Source: JAXGMV01 sp040772085 (GTDB lineage: Bacteria; Chloroflexota; Anaerolineae; Anaerolineales; Anaerolineaceae). From it: a DNA stretch of 64,000 nt. The DNA lies in assembly GCA_040772085.1 (NCBI GenBank), contig JAXGYU010000001.1:1612001-1676000 (forward strand). The letters are read 5' to 3'. Below, piece by piece: positions 18,056-25,629 of this stretch (position 1 is its first letter; each line of letters starts with the position of its first letter). A program made the position numbers and the translations under genes. The notes under the pieces are model-generated. The model was not told the origin of the DNA, did no database searches, and saw only the letters and a program-made list of their open reading frames with translations.

Positions 18056-18946
18056 TTACACTTCGCGCCGCATGCTGGGGTCAAATATTTCCCGCAGGGC
18101 GTCGCCGATCAGATTGACAGACAACACCACCATCATGATCGCCAGCCCGGGGAAAGTTGCCATCCACCAGCACTGACGCAGGAAGGTGCGCGCCTCTGCC
18201 AGCATGGAGCCCCATTCCGGCGTCGGCGGTTGAGCGCCTAACCCGAGGAAGCTTAGACCGGCTGCTGAGAGGATAGCGGTGCCAATGTTGACGGTTGAGA
18301 TGACGATGATTGGCGCGATCATGTTGGGCAGCACGTGACGTGCCATGATGCGGGCGTTCCTGACGCCGACACAATGAGCGGCAGTGATGTATTCGTTGTT
18401 CTTCACTTTTAGCACACTGCCGCGAGCCGTGCGCGCGTAAGTAGGGATGGTTGAGATACCGACTGCCAGCATCACATTGCGCAGGTTCGGACCCAGAATG
18501 GCGATGATGGAGATTGCCAGCAGGGTGCCGGGAAAAGCCAGCATGATATCGGTCAGCCGCATGATAAGCGTGTCAGTGAGGCCGCCATAGTAACCAGCGA
18601 TCACGCCAAAGAAGGTGCCGACGAAAAGAGCAATGGCAACCGCAACCAAACCGACCGTCAGCGAAATCCGTGAGCCATGGATGACGCGGCTCAGGACGTC
18701 GCGCCCCAGGTTATCTGTGCCGAACAAATGCTCGGCGCTGGGCGGTTGTTTGACCGCGGTACGAATTTGATGGATAGGGTCATAAGGCGCGACGACATCC
18801 GCTGTGAACGCGAGAATCACAAATACCAGCATGACAATCAGGCCGGCAACCATGCCAGGGTAGAGATGAACGATGCGGTTGATCTCCTGCCGTCGCGTGG
18901 CCCGCCGTTTGATCGGACTTGAGAAATCGAGGGTTGTCTCAGTCAT
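18056..18946 (-). CDS. Peptide/nickel-type ABC permease (DppC/OppC family)
   Basis: 296 residues starting at ATG 18946, which overlaps the end of the dppB-like gene by eight bases (ATGACTGA). It has the long N-terminal cytoplasmic segment plus first helix, the typical AEHLFGTDNLGRDVLSRVIHGSRISL block, six helices, and the EAA coupling loop (EYITAAHCVGVRNARIMARHVLPN). It pairs with the DppB-like permease. No ATPase genes follow; the gene after it is a glycosyltransferase. Confidence 0.92.
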   Translation of the reverse strand: MTETTLDFSSPIKRRATRRQEINRIVHLYPGMVAGLIVMLVFVILAFTADVVAPYDPIHQIRTAVKQPPSAEHLFGTDNLGRDVLSRVIHGSRISLTVGLVAVAIALFVGTFFGVIAGYYGGLTDTLIMRLTDIMLAFPGTLLAISIIAILGPNLRNVMLAVGISTIPTYARTARGSVLKVKNNEYITAAHCVGVRNARIMARHVLPNMIAPIIVISTVNIGTAILSAAGLSFLGLGAQPPTPEWGSMLAEARTFLRQCWWMATFPGLAIMMVVLSVNLIGDALREIFDPSMRREV

Positions 18947-19859
18947 AGCGAATTCTCGGGTCGAAGACAGCATAGGTCAGGTCGGTGAGCAAATTAACCA
19001 TGACATAGATGAAGGCGATCAGCAGTACGGTACCCTGTACCTGCGGGAAGTCACGCGACATGATGGCTTTGATGGTGAAGCGCCCCAGACCGGGTCGGGC
19101 GAAGACAGTTTCTGTGATGAACGCGCCTGAGAGCAAGCCGCCGAATTGCAGGCCGATGATGGTGATAACTGGTATGAAGGCGTTTTTTAGCGCGTGCCTC
19201 ACCAGCAGGATGTGCTCCTTGATGCCTTTGGCACGTACAACACGGATGTAGTCTTTGCCCATTTCTTCCAGCACGCTTGAGCGCGTCATGCGGGTGATGA
19301 CTGCCATGGCGGGCAATCCCAGCGTCACTGCCGGCAATATCAGCGCCGCCAGCGAGTCGCCTTTTATTGGCAGCAGATCAAGCGTAAGCGAGAAGATCAG
19401 GATGAAGATCAACCCCGACCAGAACACAGGCATCGATAGCCCGATAAGTGAAAGGGTGGTGATGAGCGTTTGCAGGATCGGCTGTCGCACCACAGCCGCC
19501 AGCACCCCCAGGGAGACGCCGAAGATGACGGCAATCAGTTCGGCCGCGACAGTCAGTTTAATTGTGCTGGGCATCATCTCGGTAATTTCTTCGATCACCG
19601 GTCGGCGGCTGCGGATGGACGTGCCCAGGTCACCCTGCACGACATTGCCAAGCCAGTTGAAAAATTGCACCACCGCGGGTTTGTCGAGACCAAGCTCATG
19701 ACGGATGCGCTCTATGTCTTCAGCGGTCGCGCCGCGGTCACCCAGCATAAGGACCACCGGATCACCGGGCGTGAGGTAGATCATCGAGAAGGTCAGCACA
19801 GCCACGCCGAACAGCACGGGTATTGTTTGGAGCAAACGGCGTAAAATATATTTTGTCAT
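18939..19859 (-). CDS. Peptide/nickel-type ABC permease (DppB/OppB family)
   Basis: 306 residues beginning MTKYILRRLLQTIPVLFGV, the standard N-terminus of the family. LTPGDPVVLMLGD and ELGLDKPAVVQFFNWLGNV follow, then the EAA loop (DYIRVVRAKGIKEHILLVRHALKN) and the C-terminal FDPRIRYD. Six membrane helices. It lies between the binding protein and the DppC-like permease in one minus-strand operon. Confidence 0.93.
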   Translation of the reverse strand: MTKYILRRLLQTIPVLFGVAVLTFSMIYLTPGDPVVLMLGDRGATAEDIERIRHELGLDKPAVVQFFNWLGNVVQGDLGTSIRSRRPVIEEITEMMPSTIKLTVAAELIAVIFGVSLGVLAAVVRQPILQTLITTLSLIGLSMPVFWSGLIFILIFSLTLDLLPIKGDSLAALILPAVTLGLPAMAVITRMTRSSVLEEMGKDYIRVVRAKGIKEHILLVRHALKNAFIPVITIIGLQFGGLLSGAFITETVFARPGLGRFTIKAIMSRDFPQVQGTVLLIAFIYVMVNLLTDLTYAVFDPRIRYD

Positions 19860-19877
19860 TGGCGTTACCAGTATTGC

Positions 19878-19911
19878 TGGTCTGGCGTGACAGTTAAGCC
19901 GCGCCAGACCA
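19878..19911 (-). terminator. Hairpin between binding protein and permease genes
   Basis: TGGTCTGGCG (19878-19887) and CGCCAGACCA (19902-19911) form a perfect 10-bp stem with a 14-base loop. It has no T run, so it is more likely a 3' stabiliser or weak attenuator giving excess binding protein than a strict terminator. Confidence 0.5.
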
Positions 19912-19941
19912 ATAGGCTTAAGAGCCGGCAGCTATCCGGAG

Positions 19942-21663
19942 TTATTTCTCGAGATAGGTGTCGTAGAACAGCAGGTAAGCATCGGGGTGCATGAAGGTAT
20001 CTTTCACCCAGGGTTGGAGCGCAACGTAGTAGGTATTGTTCCAGATCGGTACCCACAGCGCTTCATCGACGATCTTCTTCTGCAGGTCGATCAGAATTTG
20101 TTCGCGCTTGGTCCAGTCCACTTCGACCAGCGACTGATCGATCATCGCGTCCAGTTCGGCGTCCTTGAAGTGGCTGTTTGCCAGGCCAGTGCCAATGTTG
20201 CTCGAGTGGAACCACACATCAAAGATGCCGGGTGTCAGGTAGGTGTACCCCATGACATCGGCGGTGTGTTCACCAGTTTTGAGTTTTTCCAGCAAGGTGC
20301 CGAACTCAAAGGATTGGATCTCCATCTTGACACCGTGTGCGTCCAAGTCGGCCTGCACGAGCTGCAAGGATGCCATCCAGGTGTCGATCGGGGCGGTGTA
20401 AACTGTGAATTGCAGCGGCTGCCCATCTTTCTCACGGGTGTTGGTTGCGTTGTTTAAAACCCAGCCGGCTTCGTCAAACATGGCGGCTGCTTTTTCAGGG
20501 TCAAAGCCTGGTGCGTATTCTTCAATGCCGGGCCAGTAGCCGCGGATGGTCGGCGGCAGCGGACCGTATGCCACTTTACCAAAGCCTTCCAGCGCGATAT
20601 CAACGACTGCCTGTTTGTCGATGGCGTAATTCATGGCCTTGCGCAGGATAATATCGTTGAACGGCGGTTTGGTGACATTGAATTCCATAAAGAAGCCAAC
20701 GCCCTTGCGGTCATAGGTCAGGAACTCATAGGTGCCCTCGTCCTGCATGCGTTTGATGTCGGCAGGCGCCAGCCCGAGCGATTCAAGGTCGCCATTCTCG
20801 AAGGATGCCTGAGCCGTAGCGGACTCGCCGATAATCTCATAAATCAGCTTGTCGAGGTAAACCGGCCCCTGATGCTTGGCATAGGAGGGTCCCCAGTTGT
20901 AATCGGGGTTCTTGACCAGCGTGATGCTGGAACCGCTGACCCACTCGCCAAACATGAACGGACCGGTGCTGACCGGATTACGGCCGATTTCATCGCCGAA
21001 TTTCTCAAGGGCGGCGGGGCTGATGGCTAGCAGTCTGCCCGTATCGGTCAGGTTTTCTTCAAAGTCAGCATTAGGCTCCTTGAGCGTGATGCTGAAACTA
21101 TAGTCATCAATCTTTTCGATCTTCTCCACAGTGCCGAGCAAGGTGCCGGCGATGGGTGAGGCGGTCTCAGGGGCGATGGCGCGTTCAAAGGTGCTGACAT
21201 ACGCGTCGGCATTCAATGGCGTGCCGTCGTGGAATTTAACGTCATCGCGCAGCTTGAAGGTCCAGGTAAGGCCGTCTTCAGAAACGCCCCATTCTGTTGC
21301 CAGGCCGGGCAAATACTCATTGTTGAGACCTTTGAAGATCAGGGGGTCGCCGACCAGGCGGAGAATGCCGGCAGAAACTGCGGCAGATGATTTATGCGGA
21401 TCAAGTGTGTCTGGTTCTTCTGAAATTTGGATGTGATATTCGCCGCCTTTTTCCACTTTAGCGGCGGGTGCCTCGGTAGCGGCAGGTGCTTCAGTTGCTG
21501 CTGGAGCTTCTGTCGCGGCAGGCGCCTCTGTCGCCGAGGGCGGTGCCTCAGTTGCTGCAGGAGCTTCTGTCGCGGCAGGTGGGGCTGCTGGCGCAGCGCA
21601 GGCAGAGAGTGCCATGGATAGGATGATCAACAGCATGAACCCAACGAGAGATTTCTTCTTCAT
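19942..21663 (-). CDS. Extracellular solute-binding protein family 5 lipoprotein (DppA/OppA type)
   Basis: 573 residues. The signal peptide MKKKSLVGFMLLIILSMALSAC ends in a lipobox, followed by about 45 residues of near-perfect ATEAPA repeats, a flexible tether of the kind common in Chloroflexota. The mature domain has the family-5 signature at LRLVGDPLIFKGLNNEYLPG, WTFKLRDDVKFHDGTPLNADAY, NPVSTGPFMFGEW and AMNYAIDKQAVVDIALEGFG. It binds oligopeptides, dipeptides or similar ligands at the membrane surface for the two permeases downstream. The ribosome-binding site AAAGGAG lies just before the ATG. Ligand cannot be told from sequence by eye. Confidence 0.92.
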   Translation of the reverse strand: MKKKSLVGFMLLIILSMALSACAAPAAPPAATEAPAATEAPPSATEAPAATEAPAATEAPAATEAPAAKVEKGGEYHIQISEEPDTLDPHKSSAAVSAGILRLVGDPLIFKGLNNEYLPGLATEWGVSEDGLTWTFKLRDDVKFHDGTPLNADAYVSTFERAIAPETASPIAGTLLGTVEKIEKIDDYSFSITLKEPNADFEENLTDTGRLLAISPAALEKFGDEIGRNPVSTGPFMFGEWVSGSSITLVKNPDYNWGPSYAKHQGPVYLDKLIYEIIGESATAQASFENGDLESLGLAPADIKRMQDEGTYEFLTYDRKGVGFFMEFNVTKPPFNDIILRKAMNYAIDKQAVVDIALEGFGKVAYGPLPPTIRGYWPGIEEYAPGFDPEKAAAMFDEAGWVLNNATNTREKDGQPLQFTVYTAPIDTWMASLQLVQADLDAHGVKMEIQSFEFGTLLEKLKTGEHTADVMGYTYLTPGIFDVWFHSSNIGTGLANSHFKDAELDAMIDQSLVEVDWTKREQILIDLQKKIVDEALWVPIWNNTYYVALQPWVKDTFMHPDAYLLFYDTYLEK

Positions 21664-22041
21664 TATTACTCCTTTTTAAAGTGCAAACCATTCAGACGAT
21701 CGACACCAGCCAGGCCGGCGTCTTAAATCCTGCTCCCCTTATTTCACCTCCTTTATGGAATAAATCTTGAATTTGTGCCGGTGATGATGGCACTAATTAA
21801 CAAAAACAGGGGGTTTATCCCCCCGTTAAGTTTATTATTGCCCAAAATTGAGAAATGGCAAGCAAAAACATCACGGGAATTTGAGTGAAATGTAAGCCTT
21901 CTCTCTGGACAAATGGTACTGTTCTGGTTGTATTTATTCAGAATGATACGTTTAATTGTATGAGTGCGTGAAAACAAATACCTTATAATGTTTTTGAAAC
22001 CTCACAAAAAATTACTCAAATAGCGAAAGGACCAGCAAAAG
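21664..22041. promoter_or_regulatory. Divergent intergenic region between binding protein and DapA-like genes
   Basis: 378 bp without a gene. It holds the AAAGGAG site of the minus-strand binding protein next to 21663. At 21809-21823 there is a G5/C5 hairpin which on the minus strand is followed by TGTTTTTG, so it may act as an attenuator in a long leader of that gene. TATAAT at 21984-21989 with a weak -35 and AAAGGA at 22026-22031 serve the plus-strand gene. Confidence 0.5.
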
Positions 22042-22962
22042 ATGGCAGAATATTTGCGCCCTTCGGGCTCATGGGTTGCCATGCCAACCCCCTTTGATAA
22101 AAAAGGCAAAATTGACTACGGCGCCTTCAAGCTGCTGATCGACAGACAGATCAAGTATGGCACGTCATTCCTGTTCATACTGGGGTCGGCCGGCGAGCCA
22201 ACCCTCCTTTCGCTGGAGGAAAAGCGTCAGGTGGTCAAAAAAGTGATCGCGCTGACCAAGGGGAAAATTCCGGTCTTCTTCAGTTGTAACCTGCCTACTA
22301 CCGCGGAGTCGATGGACATGGCGCGCTACTGCGAGGCGGAGGGGGCGGATGGCGTGATCTTCCTGGTGCCGCAATATCTGCTGCTGCCGCAGACGTCCGT
22401 CTTCGCCCACCTTGACGCCTGCATGAAGTCGGTCAAGCTGCCGTGCGGCATTTACAATAACCCATCGCGCGTCGGCGTGCGCATTGAGCCCGAGACGATC
22501 AAAATACTGTCGGATGCCAATGAGAATTTTGTTGTCGATAAAGAAGCAGTGCCTGAGGTGCGCCAACTGGTACAGGTCAAACGGCTGTGCGGCGACAAGC
22601 TCAACATTTTATGTTGCGATTATCCCAAGTATTCGATTGTGATCCCTACGCTGGCGGTCGGCGGCAATGGTACCGCCAACATCGGCGGGAATATCATTCC
22701 GGAAGAAGTCGCCAGATACTCACGCCCCTGGACATCGGTGAAGATCATGGAGGATTGTCGCAAGGAATACTACAAGTGGTATCCGCTGCTGGAGGAGTTC
22801 TACAAGCTTTCCAACCCGATTGTGATCAAAGCCGCGCTGAACATCCTCGGATTGCCGGGCGGTCCGATGCGCTCGCCATACCAGGACTACAGCGGTCCGG
22901 GGTACGACGCGCTCAAGACCATGATGACCGAGTTGGGCGTGGTCAAGAAGTATGGGGTGTAA
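22042..22962 (+). CDS. DapA/NanA-family class I aldolase (dihydrodipicolinate synthase-like)
   Basis: 306 residues, the normal size for this TIM-barrel family. GSAGEPTLLSLEEKRQV replaces the usual GTTGE, YNNPSRVG supplies the catalytic tyrosine, and FVVDKEAVPEV carries the Schiff-base lysine. Family members join or split pyruvate and an aldehyde. The altered GTTGE loop and the lack of lysine-pathway genes nearby make a true DapA role unlikely; a sugar-acid or sialic-acid type aldolase or a dehydratase is equally possible. It stands alone, before the IS/RM island. Confidence 0.82.
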   Translation: MAEYLRPSGSWVAMPTPFDKKGKIDYGAFKLLIDRQIKYGTSFLFILGSAGEPTLLSLEEKRQVVKKVIALTKGKIPVFFSCNLPTTAESMDMARYCEAEGADGVIFLVPQYLLLPQTSVFAHLDACMKSVKLPCGIYNNPSRVGVRIEPETIKILSDANENFVVDKEAVPEVRQLVQVKRLCGDKLNILCCDYPKYSIVIPTLAVGGNGTANIGGNIIPEEVARYSRPWTSVKIMEDCRKEYYKWYPLLEEFYKLSNPIVIKAALNILGLPGGPMRSPYQDYSGPGYDALKTMMTELGVVKKYGV

Positions 22963-22989
22963 GGGGAGATAATGTTGCTGATAATACGG

Positions 22990-23005
22990 GGCTCCGCACG
23001 GAGCC
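22990..23005 (+). terminator. Short hairpin after the DapA-like gene
   Basis: GGCTCC/GGAGCC (22990-22995 and 23000-23005) with loop GCAC, followed by TCGTT. The T run is poor, so termination strength is uncertain. Confidence 0.4.
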
Positions 23006-23059
23006 TCGTTCGATTAACACTTTAGTGAGTTGAGGAAGCGCAGCTTCCGAAACAAGAAA

Positions 23060-23078
23060 CCACCCGCTATGCGGGTGG
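23060..23078. repeat. Left-end hairpin of the IS200-like element
   Basis: 8-bp perfect stem CCACCCGC/GCGGGTGG with the three-base loop TAT, near-identical to the right-end hairpin. Confidence 0.75.
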
Positions 23079-23159
23079 AAGATAAAGAGTTATACGGAGG
23101 TCACCTTTCCGATAGAATGTGATTGTTCAAGCCACAAAACTAAGAGGAAAGGTGACGAG

Positions 23160-23612
23160 ATGGCCAACCAAACAAATAGTTTGGCGCACACGAAATGGAT
23201 GTGTAAGTACTACATCGTATTCAGTCCAAAGTATAGACGAAAAGCGATCTACAATCAAATCAGGCGGGATATAGGGGAGATACTGAGAGAGTTATGTAAG
23301 TATAAGGGGGTAGAGATAATCGAAGGGCACCTGATGCCGGATCATGTGCACATACTGGTGAGCATACCGCCGAAATACAGTGTATCAAGCGTGATGGGGT
23401 ATCTGAAAGGGAAGAGCGCGCTGATGATATTCGACAGGCACGCGAACCTGAAATATAAGTATGGGAACAGGCACTTCTGGAGCGAAGGATACTATGTGAG
23501 CACAGTAGGGCTGAATGAGGCGACGATCGAGAAATATATACGAGAACAAGAGGGACGAGACATAGCGCTGGATAAACTGAGCGTGAAAGAATACAAAGAC
23601 CCGTTCAGCTAG
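23160..23612 (+). CDS. tnpA: IS200-family Y1 HUH transposase TnpA
   Basis: 150 residues, the full length for this family. The HUH motif is HVH in MPDHVHILVSIPP (His62 and His64). The catalytic tyrosine is Tyr126 in KYIREQE, with Gln130 four residues later, matching the Tyr-Gln spacing on the active-site helix of IS608 TnpA. The enzyme cuts and joins single-stranded DNA at hairpin-marked ends, acting as a dimer. All catalytic residues are present, so it may be active. Stop is followed by a structured 3' region and the right-end hairpin. Confidence 0.95.
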   Translation: MANQTNSLAHTKWMCKYYIVFSPKYRRKAIYNQIRRDIGEILRELCKYKGVEIIEGHLMPDHVHILVSIPPKYSVSSVMGYLKGKSALMIFDRHANLKYKYGNRHFWSEGYYVSTVGLNEATIEKYIREQEGRDIALDKLSVKEYKDPFS

Positions 23613-23622
23613 GCAGAGGAAA

Positions 23623-23731
23623 CCCCTTGGAAGGGGTGGCAATAGCAGGAAGTGCGAGCAGGCTTGAACGAAGAGAAAGCCAGCGTCTTGAGGCGCTGGC
23701 TGGCATTGGAGGCTTATAGCCTCAGAGCAAA
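23623..23731 (+). ncRNA. Hairpin-rich 3' region of the IS200-like element, possible structured RNA
   Basis: Three successive hairpins occur between the tnpA stop and the right-end palindrome: CCCC-TTGGAA-GGGG at 23623-23636, GCCAGCGTC-TTGA-GGCGCTGGC at about 23680-23701, and GAGGCT-TATAGCCTC at about 23709-23722. Elements that also carry tnpB make omega-RNA from the equivalent position; here there is no tnpB. Whether an RNA is made is unknown. Confidence 0.35.
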
Positions 23732-23750
23732 CCACCCGTTATACGGGTGG
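23732..23750. repeat. Right-end hairpin of the IS200-like element
   Basis: 8-bp perfect stem CCACCCGT/ACGGGTGG with loop TAT, followed by TTTTGATTTTT, which could also terminate tnpA transcription. Confidence 0.75.
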
Positions 23751-23760
23751 TTTTGATTTT

Positions 23761-23769
23761 TGCTATAAT
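23761..23769 (+). promoter_or_regulatory. Extended -10 promoter for the restriction-modification pair
   Basis: TG-C-TATAAT (23761-23769) lies about ten bases beyond the right-end hairpin of the IS element and 30 bp before the methyltransferase start. Confidence 0.6.
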
Positions 23770-23799
23770 TGCTATCAATCAAAGAAAAAGGTGATATTG

Positions 23800-24726
23800 A
23801 TGGAAGCAGAACAAAATCTGCATAAGCAGCATGCAATACGTGAGAGCTACGCCAATTATCGATCTCAACTAGGTATTGGATTTGACAAAACGTGCGAATG
23901 CAGAAGTGGTAACCTTAACTGTCTGACTGCAAAAGAATGGATCAAAAGCCAGCTAGGCGTATGGCAATTTACATACAGTTCACGAGATATTCGTGATAAG
24001 AACTTGCATCCAGCGACCTTCCCTCTTGCGATGGCAAAAAAGGTTATTGAACTTTTTACCCATGAGGGTGAGCTTGTGCTTGATCCTTTCGTAGGTAGTG
24101 GAACAACATTAGTAGCCGCCCAGGATCTAAATAGAAATGCAGTCGGTTTCGATTTACAGGAGAAGTATATTGATCTATGCGTCGAGCGATTGAGAAGCAT
24201 CAATATTTTCAATAATAGCCAACAATTGGCAGTTCAAGATGACGCAATCAATATTAATTTATACCTACCTGAGAATTCGGTGAAACTGATCTGGACTTCA
24301 CCTCCATATGCGAATTTATTAAACCGTGAAAGGAAAAATAAGTCGCGTCGTGGCGATGAACGAAAAAATCAACAATATAAAAAAGTAGAGCAATATTCCC
24401 AAGATAAACGCGATCTAGGTACTATGGAGTTAGAAGAGTATACGAATGAAATGGGGAATATTTATCAGAAGTTGTTTCCATTACTGAAGCCGAAAGGTCA
24501 TTGTGTAATAAATGTCCCAGACATGTGGTGGGATAACCAACGCATCACAATACACGTTGCCTTAATTGATGAGCTAAGAAAAAGGGGTTATGAATTGCGT
24601 AATATCATTATTTGGGACAGAACAAACATAGTTAACCGCATCGGTATTTTTGGGTGGCCATCAAATTACATCACAATGGGTACAACGTTTGAGTACATAC
24701 TTGACTTTTGGAAGCCAGAGAATTAA
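23800..24726 (+). CDS. DNA methyltransferase, probably N4-cytosine, of an MvaI/BcnI-type RM system
   Basis: 308 residues from ATG 23800 with AAAGGTGA just upstream; an in-frame GTG nine bases earlier is less well placed. The AdoMet-binding motif DPFVGSGTTLVAAQ (motif I) comes before the catalytic TSPPYANLL (motif IV). TSPPY favours amino-cytosine (m4C) methylation. The last base of its stop lies two bases from the start of the nuclease gene. The partner nuclease resembles MvaI/BcnI, whose cognate methylases are m4C enzymes, which supports the call. Base composition is clearly more AT-rich than the flanking genes, a sign of recent transfer together with the nuclease. Confidence 0.86.
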   Translation: MEAEQNLHKQHAIRESYANYRSQLGIGFDKTCECRSGNLNCLTAKEWIKSQLGVWQFTYSSRDIRDKNLHPATFPLAMAKKVIELFTHEGELVLDPFVGSGTTLVAAQDLNRNAVGFDLQEKYIDLCVERLRSINIFNNSQQLAVQDDAININLYLPENSVKLIWTSPPYANLLNRERKNKSRRGDERKNQQYKKVEQYSQDKRDLGTMELEEYTNEMGNIYQKLFPLLKPKGHCVINVPDMWWDNQRITIHVALIDELRKRGYELRNIIIWDRTNIVNRIGIFGWPSNYITMGTTFEYILDFWKPEN

Positions 24727-24728
24727 AT

Positions 24729-25595
24729 ATGAAAAATAATTCTTCTCAACAACCAAAATTAATTGTTGAGGAAGTTGCATCGTATACGTTTAATAAAGAA
24801 ACAGGAAGAAAATTAGAACAATTCTCAAAAGACGACCTAATAGAAAAGTTGTTAGACATTAAATCGCGAGGATGGATTAGAAATGCTCGGCCTGGCAATG
24901 CAGGTGGGGTAGGGAACACATTAGAAGATTTGTTGGGCATACAAGAGAATAACCTGCCAATTCCAAATGCAGCTGAATGGGAATTAAAGTGTCAGCGGAG
25001 ATTAACATCATCGCTCGTCACTTTGTTTCATATGGAACCATCCCCTAGAGCTTTTAGATTTGTGCCAAACATCCTCTTACCAAAGTATGGATGGCCTCAT
25101 AAAAATGCAGGTAGTTTGTATCAACCATCCGAGAGAAGTTTTAGACAAACGATCAGTGGTGTGCAGTTTAGTGATAGGGGGTTTAAGATTGATGTCCGTC
25201 GAGATCTGCATAAGGTTGTAGTTACCTTCGACCACCAGGTGATCGCTGAAAAACATAAAGTGTGGAAAGCTCAAGTAGAGCAAACCATTGGACTTTCGGA
25301 ATTAGATCCCCAACCATATTGGGGCTTTGATGATTTGGCGCATAAAGCTGGGACAAAATTACCAAATGTTTTCTTTGTCCAAGCCAATAGCACAAGGCTG
25401 AATGATGTAGAGCACTTTCATTATGATAAATTCTTTGTACTAAAGGGTTTCCGGTTTGAAGGTCTATTAGATGGTATTGAGCAGGGTTATGTTTTCGTAG
25501 ACTTTGATGCTCGCACTGGACACAATCATGGTACGAAGTTTAGATTTAAATTAGACAGATTGCCCACCTTATATTCTGAAGTTCAAGAATTTTAA
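24729..25595 (+). CDS. MvaI/BcnI-family restriction endonuclease
   Basis: 288 residues. Features of the family are RPGNAGGVGNTLEDLLGIQEN, then AAEWELKCQR containing the ExK catalytic pair (WELK), then FHMEPSP and the C-terminal FDARTGHNHGTKFR. The acidic residue normally ahead of ExK is not an obvious aspartate here (IPNAAEWELK), so activity should be tested. MvaI and BcnI cut CCWGG and CCSGG as monomers, so a related pentanucleotide is a reasonable but unproven guess. It is encoded two bases after the methyltransferase and is equally AT-rich. Confidence 0.8.
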   Translation: MKNNSSQQPKLIVEEVASYTFNKETGRKLEQFSKDDLIEKLLDIKSRGWIRNARPGNAGGVGNTLEDLLGIQENNLPIPNAAEWELKCQRRLTSSLVTLFHMEPSPRAFRFVPNILLPKYGWPHKNAGSLYQPSERSFRQTISGVQFSDRGFKIDVRRDLHKVVVTFDHQVIAEKHKVWKAQVEQTIGLSELDPQPYWGFDDLAHKAGTKLPNVFFVQANSTRLNDVEHFHYDKFFVLKGFRFEGLLDGIEQGYVFVDFDARTGHNHGTKFRFKLDRLPTLYSEVQEF

Positions 25596-25629
25596 TTACC
25601 CTGTTGCTTTTGTTAGCAAACTTCATGGT

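Larger units (their letters stand above)
23034..23757 (+). mobile_element. IS200/IS605-like element, tnpA only
   Basis: A single Y1 transposase gene is flanked by subterminal hairpins of nearly the same sequence: CCACCCGC-TAT-GCGGGTGG on the left (23060-23078) and CCACCCGT-TAT-ACGGGTGG on the right (23732-23750). A second small hairpin (GGAAGC/GCTTCC, 23034-23048) lies at the left. IS200-type elements have no terminal inverted repeats but use such imperfect palindromes as recognition sites, so exact ends cannot be fixed by eye. No tnpB follows. About 120 bp of hairpin-rich sequence lies between tnpA and the right end. Confidence 0.8.
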
